Origin: Peribolospora baueri
Taxonomy: Eukaryota > Basidiomycota > Peribolosporomycetes > Peribolosporales > Peribolosporaceae
Assembly (NCBI GenBank): GCA_029717555.1
Contig: JAMDHS010000007.1
Coordinates: 367,016 to 431,015, forward strand
Direction: 5' to 3'
Length of the DNA: 64,000 bases
The notes under the pieces: generated by a model
The model's input: only the letters and a program-made list of their open reading frames with translations
Told to the model about the DNA's origin: nothing
Databases searched by the model: none
Translations under genes and position numbers: made by a program
In this document: piece after piece, positions 41,013 through 53,518 of the stretch
How positions within the stretch are numbered: the stretch's first letter is position 1
Layout: each line of letters begins with the position of its first letter

Positions 41013-43432
41013 TCAGGAGCTCTTCCAGCGCGGGCTGGTCTTCCAGCTCCCTGCGAAGCGGTGCTGGACGAATGCGAGGTCCGCGTCGACGCCCTCTGCG
41101 CCCATCTGACCCACACCGGGAGAGAAACCTGGGGGAAAGAGAAGGAAAGTCAGACTTCGAGGAAGAAAAGACATTAAGCGTGGCACGCGACCCACCTGTG
41201 ATAGGGAGGATGACCACTTCGCCGATCCTCTTCGGCTTCGTCAAGCCCCGCAGCTGGTCCCAGTCGACATCGTATCGCGCCTTGAGGTAGCGCAGGACAG
41301 ACTGCGAGAGGAAGGGAAGAAGGAAGGAAACGTCAGGAAGAAGTAAAAAAAAGTCGGATGAGAGGGCGAGGAAACTCACATCGCTAAAGATGCCCGGCCC
41401 GCTCCACTCCATGATGCTCAGTGGGCCGCCATGCCGATCGTCGGTGGGGTCGATGCGACGGAGGAAGGCGGCCTTGTTGAGGAGGAGGGTGGTCAAGTGG
41501 GCCGTGCTGGGCCGCATCGGTGCCACGACGTTGGTGTTGGCCTTGGCGTGCGAGTCCGCGTCCCCGCCGGCGGTCTCCGTCCCCTTGGTCTTGGTGCTGG
41601 CAGGAGAGGTGCTGTCCTCTACGGCAGTGGCAAGCGCGCCTCCGGCCACGTCGAGCCCGAGCTCGCGGGCGAGGGCACGCTGCTCGCGCAAGCTGAGCAA
41701 GCCAACCTCTTTGGAAAGCACCTCGAGCTCCTTAGCCTGGATCTCGATATCCGTCCGCCACTTGTCCACCGTCCTGCTCGCGTTGACGAGCCTGCGCACC
41801 GCGTCCACGAGGACAGGGTGGGCCCTCGACGCGGACATGGTCCACTGGACGAGCTGCAGCGGCCGCGGCCACCACTCGTGCCAGTCCGCGCGTTCGCCCA
41901 CGTCCGCCTCGATGCCGACGATGAGCGTGGGCGGAATGGAGGCGTTGACGGCGATACCGTCCACCTTGTCCAGGTCGGTGGCGTGGGAGAGCCACGTGTC
42001 GATGGGCTTGAGCGCCTGCGTATCCATATCCGAGTAGGTCTGGAGAAGAAACAGAAACAAATTCGAGCGTCAACATCGGCGGCGGCATACCATCCATCAG
42101 ACGAGTACGATCTATCCACAACTGCCCCGCACTCACCCCGCCTTCGGCGAGCAGGACGAGGTACCGCAGCAGGTCGCTCCTCATGACGTTCTTCGGCAGG
42201 CCCACGTACGTCCTCTCGATCTCGCCGGCAAACGTCTTCTTGACCCACTGGAGCGCGCTGTCGTCGTTGAGGAAGGTGTACTTGTACCCCTTGTTCTCTT
42301 CCCTCCACGAATTAGAGAGCTCAGTGTCCTCCTTGTCGGCAGCCGTCTGGAAGATCTTCTTAGAGATGGCGACGGGCGTCGTCAGAGGCGCTGGCGGGTT
42401 GGCGTTGGTGACGAAGGGCGACGACTCGAGGAGCGCTTGCACTTCATCCTCGTCCGCGTCGTCGTCGTCGTCGTTCGAGGTGGAGGAGGAAGCTCCGGCG
42501 GCGGCGGCGGCATCGGCGGCGGAAGCGGCGGCGACGGATGCGGCCTGCCTCGCCTCGTCCGACTCCTTCCCGAAGAGCGCGGAGAAGAGCTTCCACCTGG
42601 CCTTGTCCGCCGTCGCCTTGGCCTGCCCCGCGGCGTTCTTGAGGCCGCCGACGACGCCCTTGCCCATCTCCATGCCCTCTTCGACGATCCCCGCGGCGGA
42701 GGAAAGCGCCTTGTCCGTGGAGCCGGCGACGACGCCGACGGCTTGGGCCAAGGCGAAGGAGGCGGCTTTTTTGCGCTTGGGGAGGACGGGGAAGAAACTC
42801 CTGAAGGCGCTGTAGAGGCTGTCCTTATCTGAGAGCGCCTGTTCGGCCATGACGCCCTCAAGCTCGGCCTCCTTGAGGCCGAGGGTGCGGAGGAGAGGCG
42901 TTGAGTCGAGGGAGGCGGGCAGGACGGTCTTGCGGAAGAAGCGGTCGAGCTCGAGGGTGTATTCATCGAGATCGGTCGAGCCGAGGTGGAAGGCATCGTC
43001 GGCGGCAAAGCCGAGGCTGGTCAACGGCTTCTTGTCCTTGTCCTTGTTCTTCTTGCGCTCCGCGGACGACAAGGGTTCCGTGGTCGCGTCGGCGGTGCCG
43101 GAGCCGAGGGCAGCACAGTCGGCGGCAGAGCCAAGGGAACAGGCGGCGAGGGCATGAGAATCGCCGCTGACGTGAACGACGCCGGCGGTGGCGCGCTCGG
43201 ACCAGGAGAGGGTGTCCTGCTGATAGACGATGAAGAGGGTGAGGCCGAGGAGGAGCCAGAAGGTCTTTCGTCGAGCGAGGCGGCCGAAGAGCGAGGTGGC
43301 GGCCTCTGCGGCGGAGGGCGAGGTGGTGTTGGGGAGGGGGAGTGTGCGCGGGGGCGGCGAGGAGGAGGAGGAGGAAGATCGGGAGGAGGAGAAGTACGAC
43401 CGGCGGGGTGCCTTCTTCTCCTCTACGCCCAT
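41013..43432 (-). CDS. OCH1-type alpha-1,6-mannosyltransferase (GT32)
   Basis: OCH1-family enzymes are Golgi type II membrane proteins that start the outer mannan chain on N-glycans. ATG 43430-43432 opens GVEEKKAPRRSYFSSSRSSS; one signal-anchor helix follows (FWLLLGLTLFIVYQQ). A stem of about 260 residues, rich in alanine and acidic residues, separates it from the GT32 core: KIFQTAADKEDTELSNSW, YKYTFLNDDSALQWVKKTF, LPKNVMRSDLLRYLVLLAEGG joined over an intron to TYSDMDTQALKPI, which holds the DXD metal site. Further: IVGIEADVGERADWHEWWPR, LQLVQWTMSASRAHPVL, GPLSIMEWSGPGIFSD, LGEVVILPITG-type strand and the typical end GFSPGVGQMGAEGVDADLAF then VQHRFAGSWK. Stop TGA 41013-41015. A serine/threonine-rich loop (about 41560-41640) interrupts the C-terminal domain. 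About 730 aa, much longer than yeast Och1 (about 480) because of the stem and the loop. Confidence 0.9.
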
Positions 43433-45549
43433 GATGGCGACCTAGATAAGATAGCTTTTCCGTCCGTCGTTCGTTTGTTCGTTCCTTCGTCCGGCCGTCG
43501 GCGCCTCGGTGCGTCGTGGGAGGTAAGGTTGGGGGTCTGTGGAGGAGTGGCGCAGGCGTGATGGTAGTGAAGGGTGAGGAGGAGATGGAGGGAAGGAAGG
43601 AGGACGGGGTGTCAGTCAGCGGGTGGCGGCGAGGGCGAGGGCGACATCGAGAAGCGCAGCGGTTGGTCGTGCGAAGGTGACAGAAATGGAAACTGCTAAG
43701 GAGATGGCTGAGTAGGCTTAGACTTGGAGATCGACCCGGAGATGGAGCTTTGGCTGTGCGCTGGCGTCGAGCGGCGAGGCGATCAGTCCAACGACGTATG
43801 TTGTCTGTCTATCTGTCTTGCATCCATCTTTTCTTGCCTACCACGCAACTTGCACTTGCTTACATGAAAGCAAGCGACGTCCCCTCCAAGGTTGCTGGCG
43901 CGCTTGCCCGTGCTCCATGACGTGCATGCGGCGGGCGCGGGCGCCAGGACGAATCGACCGAAACAAGGAAGCAAAGAAGGGAGGAGGAGAGGAGAGAGAA
44001 ACGAGGAAATAAAAGGAAGAAGAAAGGGAAAGAAACAAAAAAAAACCGAAAAAGAGAAAGCCGAGGCGGCCGAACGTCATAATTCTGTCCGCCATCTCTC
44101 CGCGCGCAGCACCACGGAAGTTGAACCCGCAGCCGCCGCAGCAGCCGATGTCGGCGGCCACCTACTCCCGCCAGCGCCGCCAACGCCGCCATCAGAGAGG
44201 GCCGACCAGCCGACTCGATCGATCGTCCGCCGTCGTCTCGTCCATGGGACGGACGATAGCGGAGCGAGCATACGAGCGTGTGCTCCACGACCGATTCGAG
44301 GAACCTTGCACTATGTCGGCCCACGGATGAGGGAGAGTGCGAGGTGTACGGATTCGATTTCCATTTCCAGTTCGATTTCCATTTCTCCCTGCTTGCAAGC
44401 CAGGCGTTGGCCACGTCATGCGAGCGAATGAAGGAATGCCCGGCGACTGGGGGAGACGCTTGTTGTCTGTCTCTTCTCCTCGGTCACCGTCCACGCCGTC
44501 GTGCCATGGGAGGCCCGGGTTGTGTGAGGTGCGACAAGGGCGAGACCCAACTTGATGTAGGTTAGTCAGAACGCTTACCAACTGTCCTCGTCTCCATGTG
44601 CGCCCATGACATATGACCATCCAACCTCTGACCTGAGTTGCCGCCACGCCATGAAGAGAAAAGAAAGGATGGACGGGCATACCAGCTCTCATCTCTCCTC
44701 GCCGCTGCGGCCGTCTCGTCCCCGCCGCGTCCGGCCTGAGCGCTCGCTCGCTCGACCGGCGTTCTGTCGTTCCAGTCCAGTCTGTCTACGCTCTCTTCTC
44801 TTCGTACGCGACAAGGAAAGCAAAGCGAGCGAGGTGAGAGGGCGGCATGGCATACGCAGCACTTCGTCCTTTGCCCGTCGTCCGCGCCGTTGCGTGGGTT
44901 GCGTCTATCTCCCCGAGGATGTCCACCATGGAATCATCGTTAATGTCGAATCCCCACGTGTGACTACCCCTCTGGCTTCTACCATTCGGCCTGACTGAGG
45001 GGAGCGAGGCAAGGAAACGGCGGATGCGATTCGATTCGGTTCGGTTCGCCGTCTTGGTCTTGGTCTTGTCTTCCTTGACCGCCGCTGATCTGTACACGTT
45101 CTTGTCGTCGTCTCGCCATCGATCCTTCCGCCGCGTCGACCGGACTGATTGATCGCTGCTGATCACGCACGCCCCAGCCGTCGGGTCGGGTCATCGACGT
45201 CGCAGAGGATGCGGGAAGAGCGAGCTTTGTAAGGGCGACAAATGCGTTTGTAGCTAGCTACTCAGCACTCCACGCCCTCCTTTTCTTCTTTACTCTGCTC
45301 TTACTCTGTCTCCTCCTCCTCCCCACTGCGTTTTTCTAATAACGCGCCGCGTTAAAACCAGGCCCCATTTTTCATCGACTGCGGCATCTCGATCACCTCC
45401 TAGTGACTGCCGTGCCTGGCCTCGCTCGTTCTTGGCTTGACCAGCGAGCATCGCTCTCAGAGTGTCCGTGTCCGACCCTTCCAGCAAGGACTGCCCCCAT
45501 CCTTTCTCCCTCCACCCCTTCGGCCCGGCGCCGCCTTCGCATCGCACAC
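43433..45549. promoter_or_regulatory. Divergent 2.1-kb region between OCH1-like and PFK genes
   Basis: Both promoters should lie here. Seen: a 15-nt direct repeat TTCGATTTCCATTTC at 44353-44367 and 44371-44385, TTCGG repeats near 45024-45046, and a C/T-rich strand (45270-45330) before the PFK start. Several open frames of 130-190 codons are arginine/serine-rich and mutually overlapping, with no recognisable domain. Confidence 0.45.
44353..44385. repeat. 15-nt direct repeat, 18-nt period
   Basis: Two exact copies of TTCGATTTCCATTTC separated by CAG. Lies in the divergent OCH1-like/PFK intergenic region; role unknown. Confidence 0.75.
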
Positions 45550-48500
45550 ATGAGTACGAGCGCCGCCTCGCTCAAGGCACCAGCCCCCCACGTCCTCCAC
45601 CGCATCGATGGCCCGCCTCGCCGGCTCGCCGTGCTCACGAGCGGCGGCGACAGCGCCGGGATGAACGCGGCGGTGAGGGCCGTCGTCAAGATGGCCATCG
45701 CCAGGTGAGTGGGATGGGCGTCGTGCCCCCCTCTTCGTTTCTACCATGGCGTCCGATCCGGCGCGGGTGCGCTGGTGCTGATACACCGACCCCTCCGTCC
45801 ACCCACATCTCCCGGTCGTCTCCAGCGGTTGTGAGGCGTTCATCGTTCGTGAAGGCTGGGAAGGCCTCGTTCGAGGCAATCGGGCCGCTTCTCCCGGGAC
45901 GGCTGCGCGGACGACCCCACAAGCCAGCCGCCCCTCCACCGCTCGCCCGGATTCCAACTCGACCCCCCTCTCCTCGGGCGCTCCAGGGAAGAAGACGGAC
46001 TCCGAACCCGTATCTGCTCACCCTGACGCTACCGCCAAGGCGACCAGCGCGTCCTCGACCGCTGACGCCCACCCTCCGGCCCCCAGTGCGCCCTCGACTC
46101 AGCCCAATACCCTTTCTGCCGCCTCCAGCTCCTCTCCTTCAGACGCCACGTCCCCGTCCTCCGCTGGCCATCCTCCGCATACGGCTTCCTGGGCTGACAA
46201 GGAGGCCAAGTTCGTGCCCACGTACGGGGAGGGAGAGTTGCTTAGAGAGGGGGCTAGCGAGGCCGAGGAGCTTGGTCTCAAGGGCCGGTACATCGTACAA
46301 GTCGGCTGGGACGACGTTCGAGGGTGGTTGGACCAGGGCGGCACCCTCATCGGCACGGCCCGATCGCAGGCTTTTCGAACGCCCGAAGGACGTCTGCAGG
46401 CGGCTTGGAATCTCATCGAGCATGGCATCGATGCCCTCGTCGTCTGCGGTGGAGACGGCAGCCTGACAGGCGCTGACAAGCTCAGGCACGAGTGGCCCCA
46501 ACTCGTCAAAAAGCTTTTGACCGACGGTGGGTGGGGCCCAACCTATCGCGGTTTCTGGATGGGCGTGGGCGTGGAGGAGTGCGCTTCCCCTCACCGCTCG
46601 CCCATCTCCCTTTCTTTCCTTCCTCTTGTCCCTCTCTGCCCACCATAAGGACGCATCACGGACGCGCAGGCGAAGACGTACGCGCACCTCAACATCGTCG
46701 GCCTTGTAGGCTCCATCGACAACGACATGGCGACGACGGACCAGACGATCGGCGCGAGCACCGCCCTTCACCGCATCTGTGAGGCGGTCGACAGCATATC
46801 TTCCACCGCCGCTTCGCACAGCCGCGCCTTTGTCGTCGAGGTCATGGGCAGGCACTGCGGTTGGTTGGCGCTTATGGCCGGCATCGCGTGGGTGGTTTTT
46901 TTTTTTTTTTTTTTTTTGCTTGGGAATCTTCCGCCACGGTTCCTTCTGCTTCATTCGTCTTCAGATAGCCACCTACCCCCCTCCCGGGCGAAACCGCTGA
47001 CATTCCTTCCACTTTCCTCTCGTGTAGCACCGGCGCTGATTTTATCTTCATCCCCGAACGGCCGCCTGCCTCGGAGGACTGGGCGACGGAGATGTGCGAC
47101 GTGCTTCAAAAGGTGTGTCGCACGTACGCCTTGATGGACATCTTTCCTGGCGCTTGACGCTTTGCTCACTTTGTTCCTCCCGTTCTTTCTCCCTCTCGCG
47201 CTCCAGCACCGAGCAGTCGGCAAACGCAAAACGATCGTGATCGTCGCCGAAGGCGCCATCGATCGCAACCTGAACGCGATCAAGCCGTCGCAGATCAAGG
47301 ACGTGCTTACGGACCGACTCGGCCTTGACACCCGCGTCACCACCCTCGGTCACACTCAGCGCGGGGGAAAGCCTTGCGCTTACGACCGCGTCCTCGCCAC
47401 GCTGCAGGGCGTAGAGGCCGTCGAGGCCGTGCTGAGCGCCACTCCGGAGACGCCGAGTTACATGATCGGGACCAGCGAGAACAAGATCACGAGGAGGCCG
47501 CTCGTTGAGGCGGTCGAGATGGTACGTGAAGCTCTCCACGGCCGCAAACCTGCGCTTGGCTTTTCCTCGACTCACTCTCCCCTCTCGTCGTCGACCCCGT
47601 TTCGACGCCCGGCATCGTCTCTAGACTCAGCGCGTAGCGAAAGCGATCGAGTCGAAGGACTTTGACCAAGCGCTCCGCCTGCGAGACCCCGAGTTCGAGG
47701 AGTCTCTCGATGCCTTTTGGCGTACGGCCAAGATAGACACGTCCAACGTCCTGCCCGAGCATCAGCGCATGCGCATCGGCATCGTCCACATTGGCGCTCC
47801 CGCCGGCGGGATGAACGCAGCGACGCGCACGGCCGTCCGGTACTGCCTTAGCAAAGGCCACACCCCTCTTGGCATCTACAACGGCTTTGCCGGCCTCCTC
47901 GAGGACAACGTCAGCCAGCTCAACTGGCTTCGCGTCGACAATTGGACTATTCGTGGCGGCTCCGAGCTCGGTACGAACCGAGTCTTGCCCGACGTCGACC
48001 TCGGTTCGGTGGCGAGCAAGTTCCAGGAGCACAGGCTTGACGGTCTGATGCTAATCGGCGGCTTCGAGGCCTTCTCCAGCCTGGCCATTATGGAGAAGGC
48101 GCGCTCGAGCTATCCCGCTTTCCAGGCGAGTTTTTGTTTGGCTTTTTTGTCCCTGCCGACGAACGACGACCCGTTGCGACCGCCGTCTCCCTGACTCAAT
48201 CTTCGTCCGCTCATCCGTCCTCGCTCGTCTCTATCTCAGATTCCCATGGTCGCCCTCCCCGCCACCATCTCCAACAACGTGCCGGTCACCGAGTTCTCCG
48301 TCGGTTCGGACACGTCCCTCAACGCCCTCGTCGAGGCGTGCGACGCCGTGAAGCAGTCCGCCAGCGCGAGCCGCAACCGCGTGTTCGTCGTCGAGACGCA
48401 AGGAGGCAGATGCGGTTACATCGCTGTCATGGGCGCTCTGGCGGTGAGTGGCTTTTGCTCGCCGGTCGGATGGGGCTGGCGCCGTGCGGCAGGGATGCCG

Positions 48501-49554
48501 CTGATGACGCGGCGGTCACTGTCAAGAGCCGCCACGAGCGGCGGTTAATCGACCCATGCATTTCGCTTCCCCCCTTTCCTCCCAAGGTCGGAGCTGTCAT
48601 CGTATATACCCCAGAAGTCGGCATCACGCTCGACATGCTTCGCACCGACGTCGAGTTCCTCAAGCGTCGTTACGAGCTGGATGTCAAAGGCAAGAGCGAG
48701 GGTCGGCTTGTCATTCGGTGGGTGAACGTAGTGGGACCTTTGGCCTGGCTTGGTGGTGTCGGCCGAAAGCTAGCTGTGTGGCGATCGGCATTCCTGCTAA
48801 CCGCTGGTCCAACCACCCGCCGTCGTCGTCATGTCATGACTTCCGGCGGCGTTCTCTGATGATCTCGCAGAAATGAAAAGTCCTCCGACGTCTACACCAC
48901 CGACGTGATCACCAAGATCCTCGCCGCCGAAGGCAAGCCCCTTTTCGACTCTCGCTCCGCCTCCCTCGGTCACACGCTCCAAGGCGGTACGCCCTCACCG
49001 CTGGATCGCACCCGAGCCACTCGCCTGGCCGTCAAATGCGTCTCTTTCCTCGAGGACCACCACCGCATGTTCCGCAAGGCCACGCGAAGGAGCACGCTCG
49101 ACGGACAGGCCTTGGACGGTCAGCCACATTCGCAAGCCTCAGCGGCCGTCATCACCATCCAGGGCACGACCATCGAGTTCACGCCCGTCACCAAGGTGGC
49201 CGAGGCGGCGGATGTGAAGAACAGAAGGTGAGAACGGGCGCCGCGGGGAAAGAGGTTTGATGTGAGCTGACGAAAGGGCTGAGTCGCTGACGTTGTTGAC
49301 TACCGTCGTCGGGCGTTTCCCCCCCACGTTTCAAGGGCGCGAAGCCCGTGGTGGGCGGACATCGTGCACCTGGTGGAGATGATGGGCGGCCGCACCGGTG
49401 AGTCGCGCTTTCTCCTCGTCCCCCCCCTTGGCTCAGGCTCCCCCGCCCAGCCCAGCCCAAACCGGATTCGTGACGTCTGATCGACTCTACCCGCTCTTCA
49501 TCCATCTATCCCCTTTTGGCAGGCCTCGCCGGTCCTCGGAAGACGGCCCCGTAG
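45550..49554 (+). CDS. PFK1: 6-phosphofructokinase, eukaryotic tandem-domain type
   Basis: The enzyme phosphorylates fructose 6-phosphate with ATP, the committed step of glycolysis. About nine exons give roughly 950 aa. ATG 45550 opens [21 protein letters not shown]-terminal catalytic half: [20 protein letters not shown] (ATP site), [35 protein letters not shown] (catalytic aspartate), [34 protein letters not shown]-terminal regulatory half: [90 protein letters not shown], then [16 protein letters not shown] before TAG 49552-49554. A serine/proline/alanine-rich insertion of about 110 residues follows GWEGLVRGN (about 45883-46220). One intron carries a 22-nt T run (46896-46917). Gene symbol is by function; the fungal alpha/beta subunit class is not resolved. 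Confidence 0.95.
46896..46917. repeat. 22-nt T homopolymer in a PFK intron
   Basis: A run of 22 T right after the donor of the intron that splits GIA and TGADF. It may act as an unusually long pyrimidine tract, or reflect slippage. Confidence 0.85.
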
Positions 49555-49972
49555 TCGACGTCGGCCGCTCGGGACCTTAGACTAGCATCAGATTTAGTTC
49601 GGCTCTCATCGTACCCATGCTCGTGCTCGGTATCACATCTGTTTCTCCTCCTCGGCTCGTGCTTCGCAACGGACGGTCGCGGTGACGACGTTTTCTATCC
49701 AAAGATCGGCTGTGGAAGGGGATGGGACGTGGGGCCGTGCGTCAGCCGGTGGTGGTAGCTCGATGCAGGGGCGCGTGTCATTCATTTGCCTGGCCTGGCC
49801 TGCCGAAAATGGAAACGAACGGTATTGGGGGAAGGGATATGTATGAACTGGACAAAAGACGAGTGTATTGCGTTCTAGTTGAATTGACTTTCGTCTTGAA
49901 GCATACATGTACATCACATCACAACGCGCCGTTCGGGCCAGTTCGGTTCTGTTCGGTTCGGTTTCGATCGAC
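49555..49972. other. Convergent intergenic region PFK/PEX5
   Basis: About 420 nt containing both 3' UTRs. A GTTCGG-type short repeat lies near 49938-49970. No gene recognised. Confidence 0.45.
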
Positions 49973-52840
49973 TCAAAAATCGAATCCATCCGACCTGAAC
50001 TGGTTCAGATCCGCGCCGACGGTGGCCCTCTGAGCGAGGTCCATGCGATCCATGGCCATGAAGATCCTGCGCAACGTGCTCCACAGGTTTGCGCTCTCGC
50101 TCGCCTCCGCCAACGGCGGCGGAGGACGGGCCTCCCCGTTCTGCTCGCCCTCGGGAGCGTCGGGGTAGTGTTGCGTCTGCTGAAGCGATAGCGCGGCCAA
50201 GAGGTGCTCCGCCGCCTCGTGGTGGGCGCCAAGGTTGAGGCAGGACACGGAGAGGTTATAGATCGCTCGAGTGAAGGTGGGGCGCAGTTCGAGGGCCTTG
50301 TGATACGCGTCGATCGCCAATTCGGGCTTGCCACCGCTGTGTTTGCCAATCCAAGCAAGAGATGGGCCAACATCAGCATCTACGCTTTGATACGGACGCT
50401 CAACCCGAATGAGAAGGGGTGAAAAGGAAAAGTCGGCGACGATATGAGCACGTGGGACTCACTTCGCAAGGGTGGCGCCCAGCCTGTTCCAGAGCAGGAA
50501 ATCAGCGGGTCGGCTCTGTAAGGCCGCCTCGAAACAGTCGCGGGCCTGATCATGTGACGCGTTTGAGTAATACAGGACGCCCAGCCCGACTTGAACCTCA
50601 GGCTGTGAGAGGGTGGGAAGAGGTGTGAGAGGAGATAAGTTTCAGACACGTAGGAGAACAAAATATAGACAACGTGCCACTCACGTCCATCTCCCCTCGC
50701 TTGGCGCCGTCCCTCGCAGCGGCCAGGAACATGTCGGTGACCCTGGTGACCTGAGCCCAAGGGTTAGCGGTGTTCGGGTCGTTAAGACCGACCGTGAGCG
50801 CATTGGCGTCGCGACGTGCGTTGACGGCGATGTTCGGGTATGCGCGTGCGATGTAGCGCTCGAGGATCGAGTGCGCCGCAACGTCGTAGCCTTCGTTGAT
50901 ATAGGAGATGGCCAGAGACTACAAGGACGGGACAAAAAAGAACGAGGTGTGAGTGGCAAGGTCGCTGCCGTCTTCATTCTTCAGGTCGGGGACGGGAGGA
51001 AATCGACGGGGAAAATACTGACCATGTAAGCCTGAAGATTCTCATCGTCCTCCTCGATGGCCTTCTCGAGCGCTCTGATCGCCTGCACTTCCTTCTCGTT
51101 GGCCGCGTGCGCCTCTCCGAGCCTCCTCCAAGCCTCGCTTCTCTCCCTCTTCCCCAACTCTCCTTCCTTGTTCTCCGCCGCTTTGACGGCCGCCTCGAAA
51201 GCCAGGCTTGCGTCCCCGAGCGAACCGCGGTTCTCGAGAATGTGAAGACCCTCGCTGAGTGCACTCCTCCCGGCGGGAAGAGACAGATAAGGGTTGGACG
51301 AGTCGGGCGTGAAGCGGTATGTGCCGAGAATGGGGAAGCCGTCGTCGAGGACTGTGCCGTAGCCCTCTATGTACTCTTCTTCACCGTAATCGCCCCGAAG
51401 CGATTCGTGTAAACCGGCCATGCCCGGTCCGAGTCCGCCGCCAGGGTGAGAGAAGGCCGTGTACGCATTCTCGTTCTCCTCTGCCCACCTCGAGCCTTCC
51501 CATGCCGCCAGCTCGGTGTCGGCAGCGGACCGTGGCGGCAGGCGATTGCCGGATTCGAGCCAGGCTCGTTCGAGGTCAGTGAGATCATCGTCAACGGGGT
51601 GATCGAGCGAGTCGAGCGCCCGACGGATGGCAGCGTCCTCGTCCTCGTCTGTCTCCTTAGCATCGGCTTGCTCCGCTTCCTTGTTCTCCTCTTCCGAGGC
51701 CTTTCCCTTTCCTTTACCATTGTTCTCGGTGGTCGCCTCTCCGCTGGCGCGAGCAAACTCGGCCTCCCAGTCGGCGTCGGTCACCTCGACGAACCTGCCC
51801 TTCCCTTTGTCCAGAGCTGCGCCTTCTCCCGTCTGGCTCGCCATTCCCGCTCCCATGCCCAAGCCGCCGAAGCCCATACCACGGAACTCGTTCATGCCCA
51901 TCATGCCGCCGTACTGTATGCCCATGAAAGGCAGACCAGACGCGTTTGCGTTGAGCTCCCGAGCGTAGGCCGAGCTCAGCTCTTGCTCCGAGGGAGCGCC
52001 TAGCTCGCGTTCGAATTGTGAGCGCCAGGCAGCAGCTGGACAAGTCCAGAAAAGGCAGAGATAACGTCAGGGTATGTGCTCAAACTAGATGAGATGGGCG
52101 GCTAATTTATGACGAAACCCAAGATACTTACCGCCGTCGGCGGCCTTTGAGCGCTCAAACGAAGCCACCGTCTCCGCCGGATTGGCACCGACGGCCTGCA
52201 TGGGGCTGGCCCTCATGGCCATAGAAGTCGGACCAGGCGCAGGTGATGAACGCTCAAACTCTTGAGCCCATCCTGATTGGAACACGAAAGACGCCAAGCG
52301 TGGCAGCAAGGGTAAAAGTAATTCAGCGGTTACTTCAGCTCAAAAACTTCATCTCATTTCGGGCCATGCTCACCGGCGCCACCACCCCGACCGGGAACCT
52401 GTGCCGGACCAGGCCTGGCGTGCAAGCTTTCCAGTTCCCTGCGCATGACCTCCATCTCGAAACCGCCGGGCCCGGGCCCGCCGAGGTGCTGAGGCTGGGA
52501 CCGGAAGAAAGCCTCCGCTTCGGCTGAAACTGGTCCTGCGGATGACGATGACGAGGGGAATTGACGGAGCTGTGCATATGGAGAGATGAGCGAGTCAACG
52601 GATGTCGGTCAGCCAGCTGCGCGCCCGCCACATCCGCATGGCGCATGGCCTCGGACTGGAGGGAGAACGAGCTCAAGGTTTCTTTCAGCGAGCACGAACG
52701 CTCACCCCACTTCCTCCTGGCGCTCCGGAGAAGCGATCTTGCTGCAGACTCCTATCCTCGTTTGCTTGCTTCATGAACTGGGACAAAGGATTATTGGACG
52801 TGCTGCATTCTGCACCCGTCAGGAGGGCGTTGAAGGCCAT
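49973..52840 (-). CDS. PEX5: PEX5, PTS1 peroxisomal import receptor
   Basis: PEX5 binds C-terminal SKL-type signals in the cytosol and carries cargo to the peroxisomal docking complex. ATG 52838-52840 opens [20 protein letters not shown], with the conserved cysteine (residue 12) used for mono-ubiquitination and recycling. The disordered N-terminal half carries WxxxF/Y docking motifs WAQEF, WRSQF and WEAEF and a glycine/methionine-rich part ([19 protein letters not shown]). The C-terminal TPR array reads [108 protein letters not shown] and [20 protein letters not shown], the asparagine-bearing last repeats being the PTS1 pocket. Stop TGA 49973-49975. Eight or more exons; about 720 aa. Confidence 0.94.
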
Positions 52841-53518
52841 CGTCGTTCGGGGTGATCGATGGAGTCGAGGAGAGGTGAGACGTGTGTGGCGCTCGGCGCG
52901 AGATGTAAATCAAGCGGTTGTACGGCAAGACCTTGATGCGGGAGAGAGTCTATAGAGATAGGAATGGGATGCAAGAAGGCGTTCTCGTCTCTCACTTCTG
53001 GTCGTTCGCCGCTGTGGTCGTGGTCGTCGTTCAAGGTGGAGACGACTATCTCGTCAGAATACCCCGGCTAACCCCGGCCACTCCATTGCCGATCAAGCCG
53101 AGCGCCGCTTAAGTCCGTTCCGGCATCCCCGTGAAAGCCAGTTTTGGTATTTGAATGGGGTCACAGCTTGGCCGACAGCCGGCGTCCCCAGTTAACATGA
53201 AGCGTCACTCGAGGAGGAGTAGAGCACGCATGTATATCCTTCGATGTCAGTTGACTTCATCTGACCTTTCAGCGAACCACAGCAGCGTGTGAGGCACGAA
53301 GAAGGTCCTGAGTTCTTGGTGGAGCTGACGTTCTTCTGCGTATCTACAGGAGCTATCCATCGACGGTGACGTCCTATACGGGCCGATCATTTGAGGCACA
53401 GGAGCGCAGATTTGTAGAGGAAATGGAAACAGGGCAAACGAGGCAGGTCCGACGTCGGCGGCTCTGAGAAAAACGGTGATAGACGGAAGGAACGGTCTGG
53501 GGAAAGAGGCGGGGCGAC
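52841..53518. other. PEX5 promoter region
   Basis: About 680 nt upstream of the minus-strand PEX5 ATG and downstream of the flavoprotein stop codon. Frames here show no domain; no repeat noticed. Confidence 0.4.
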
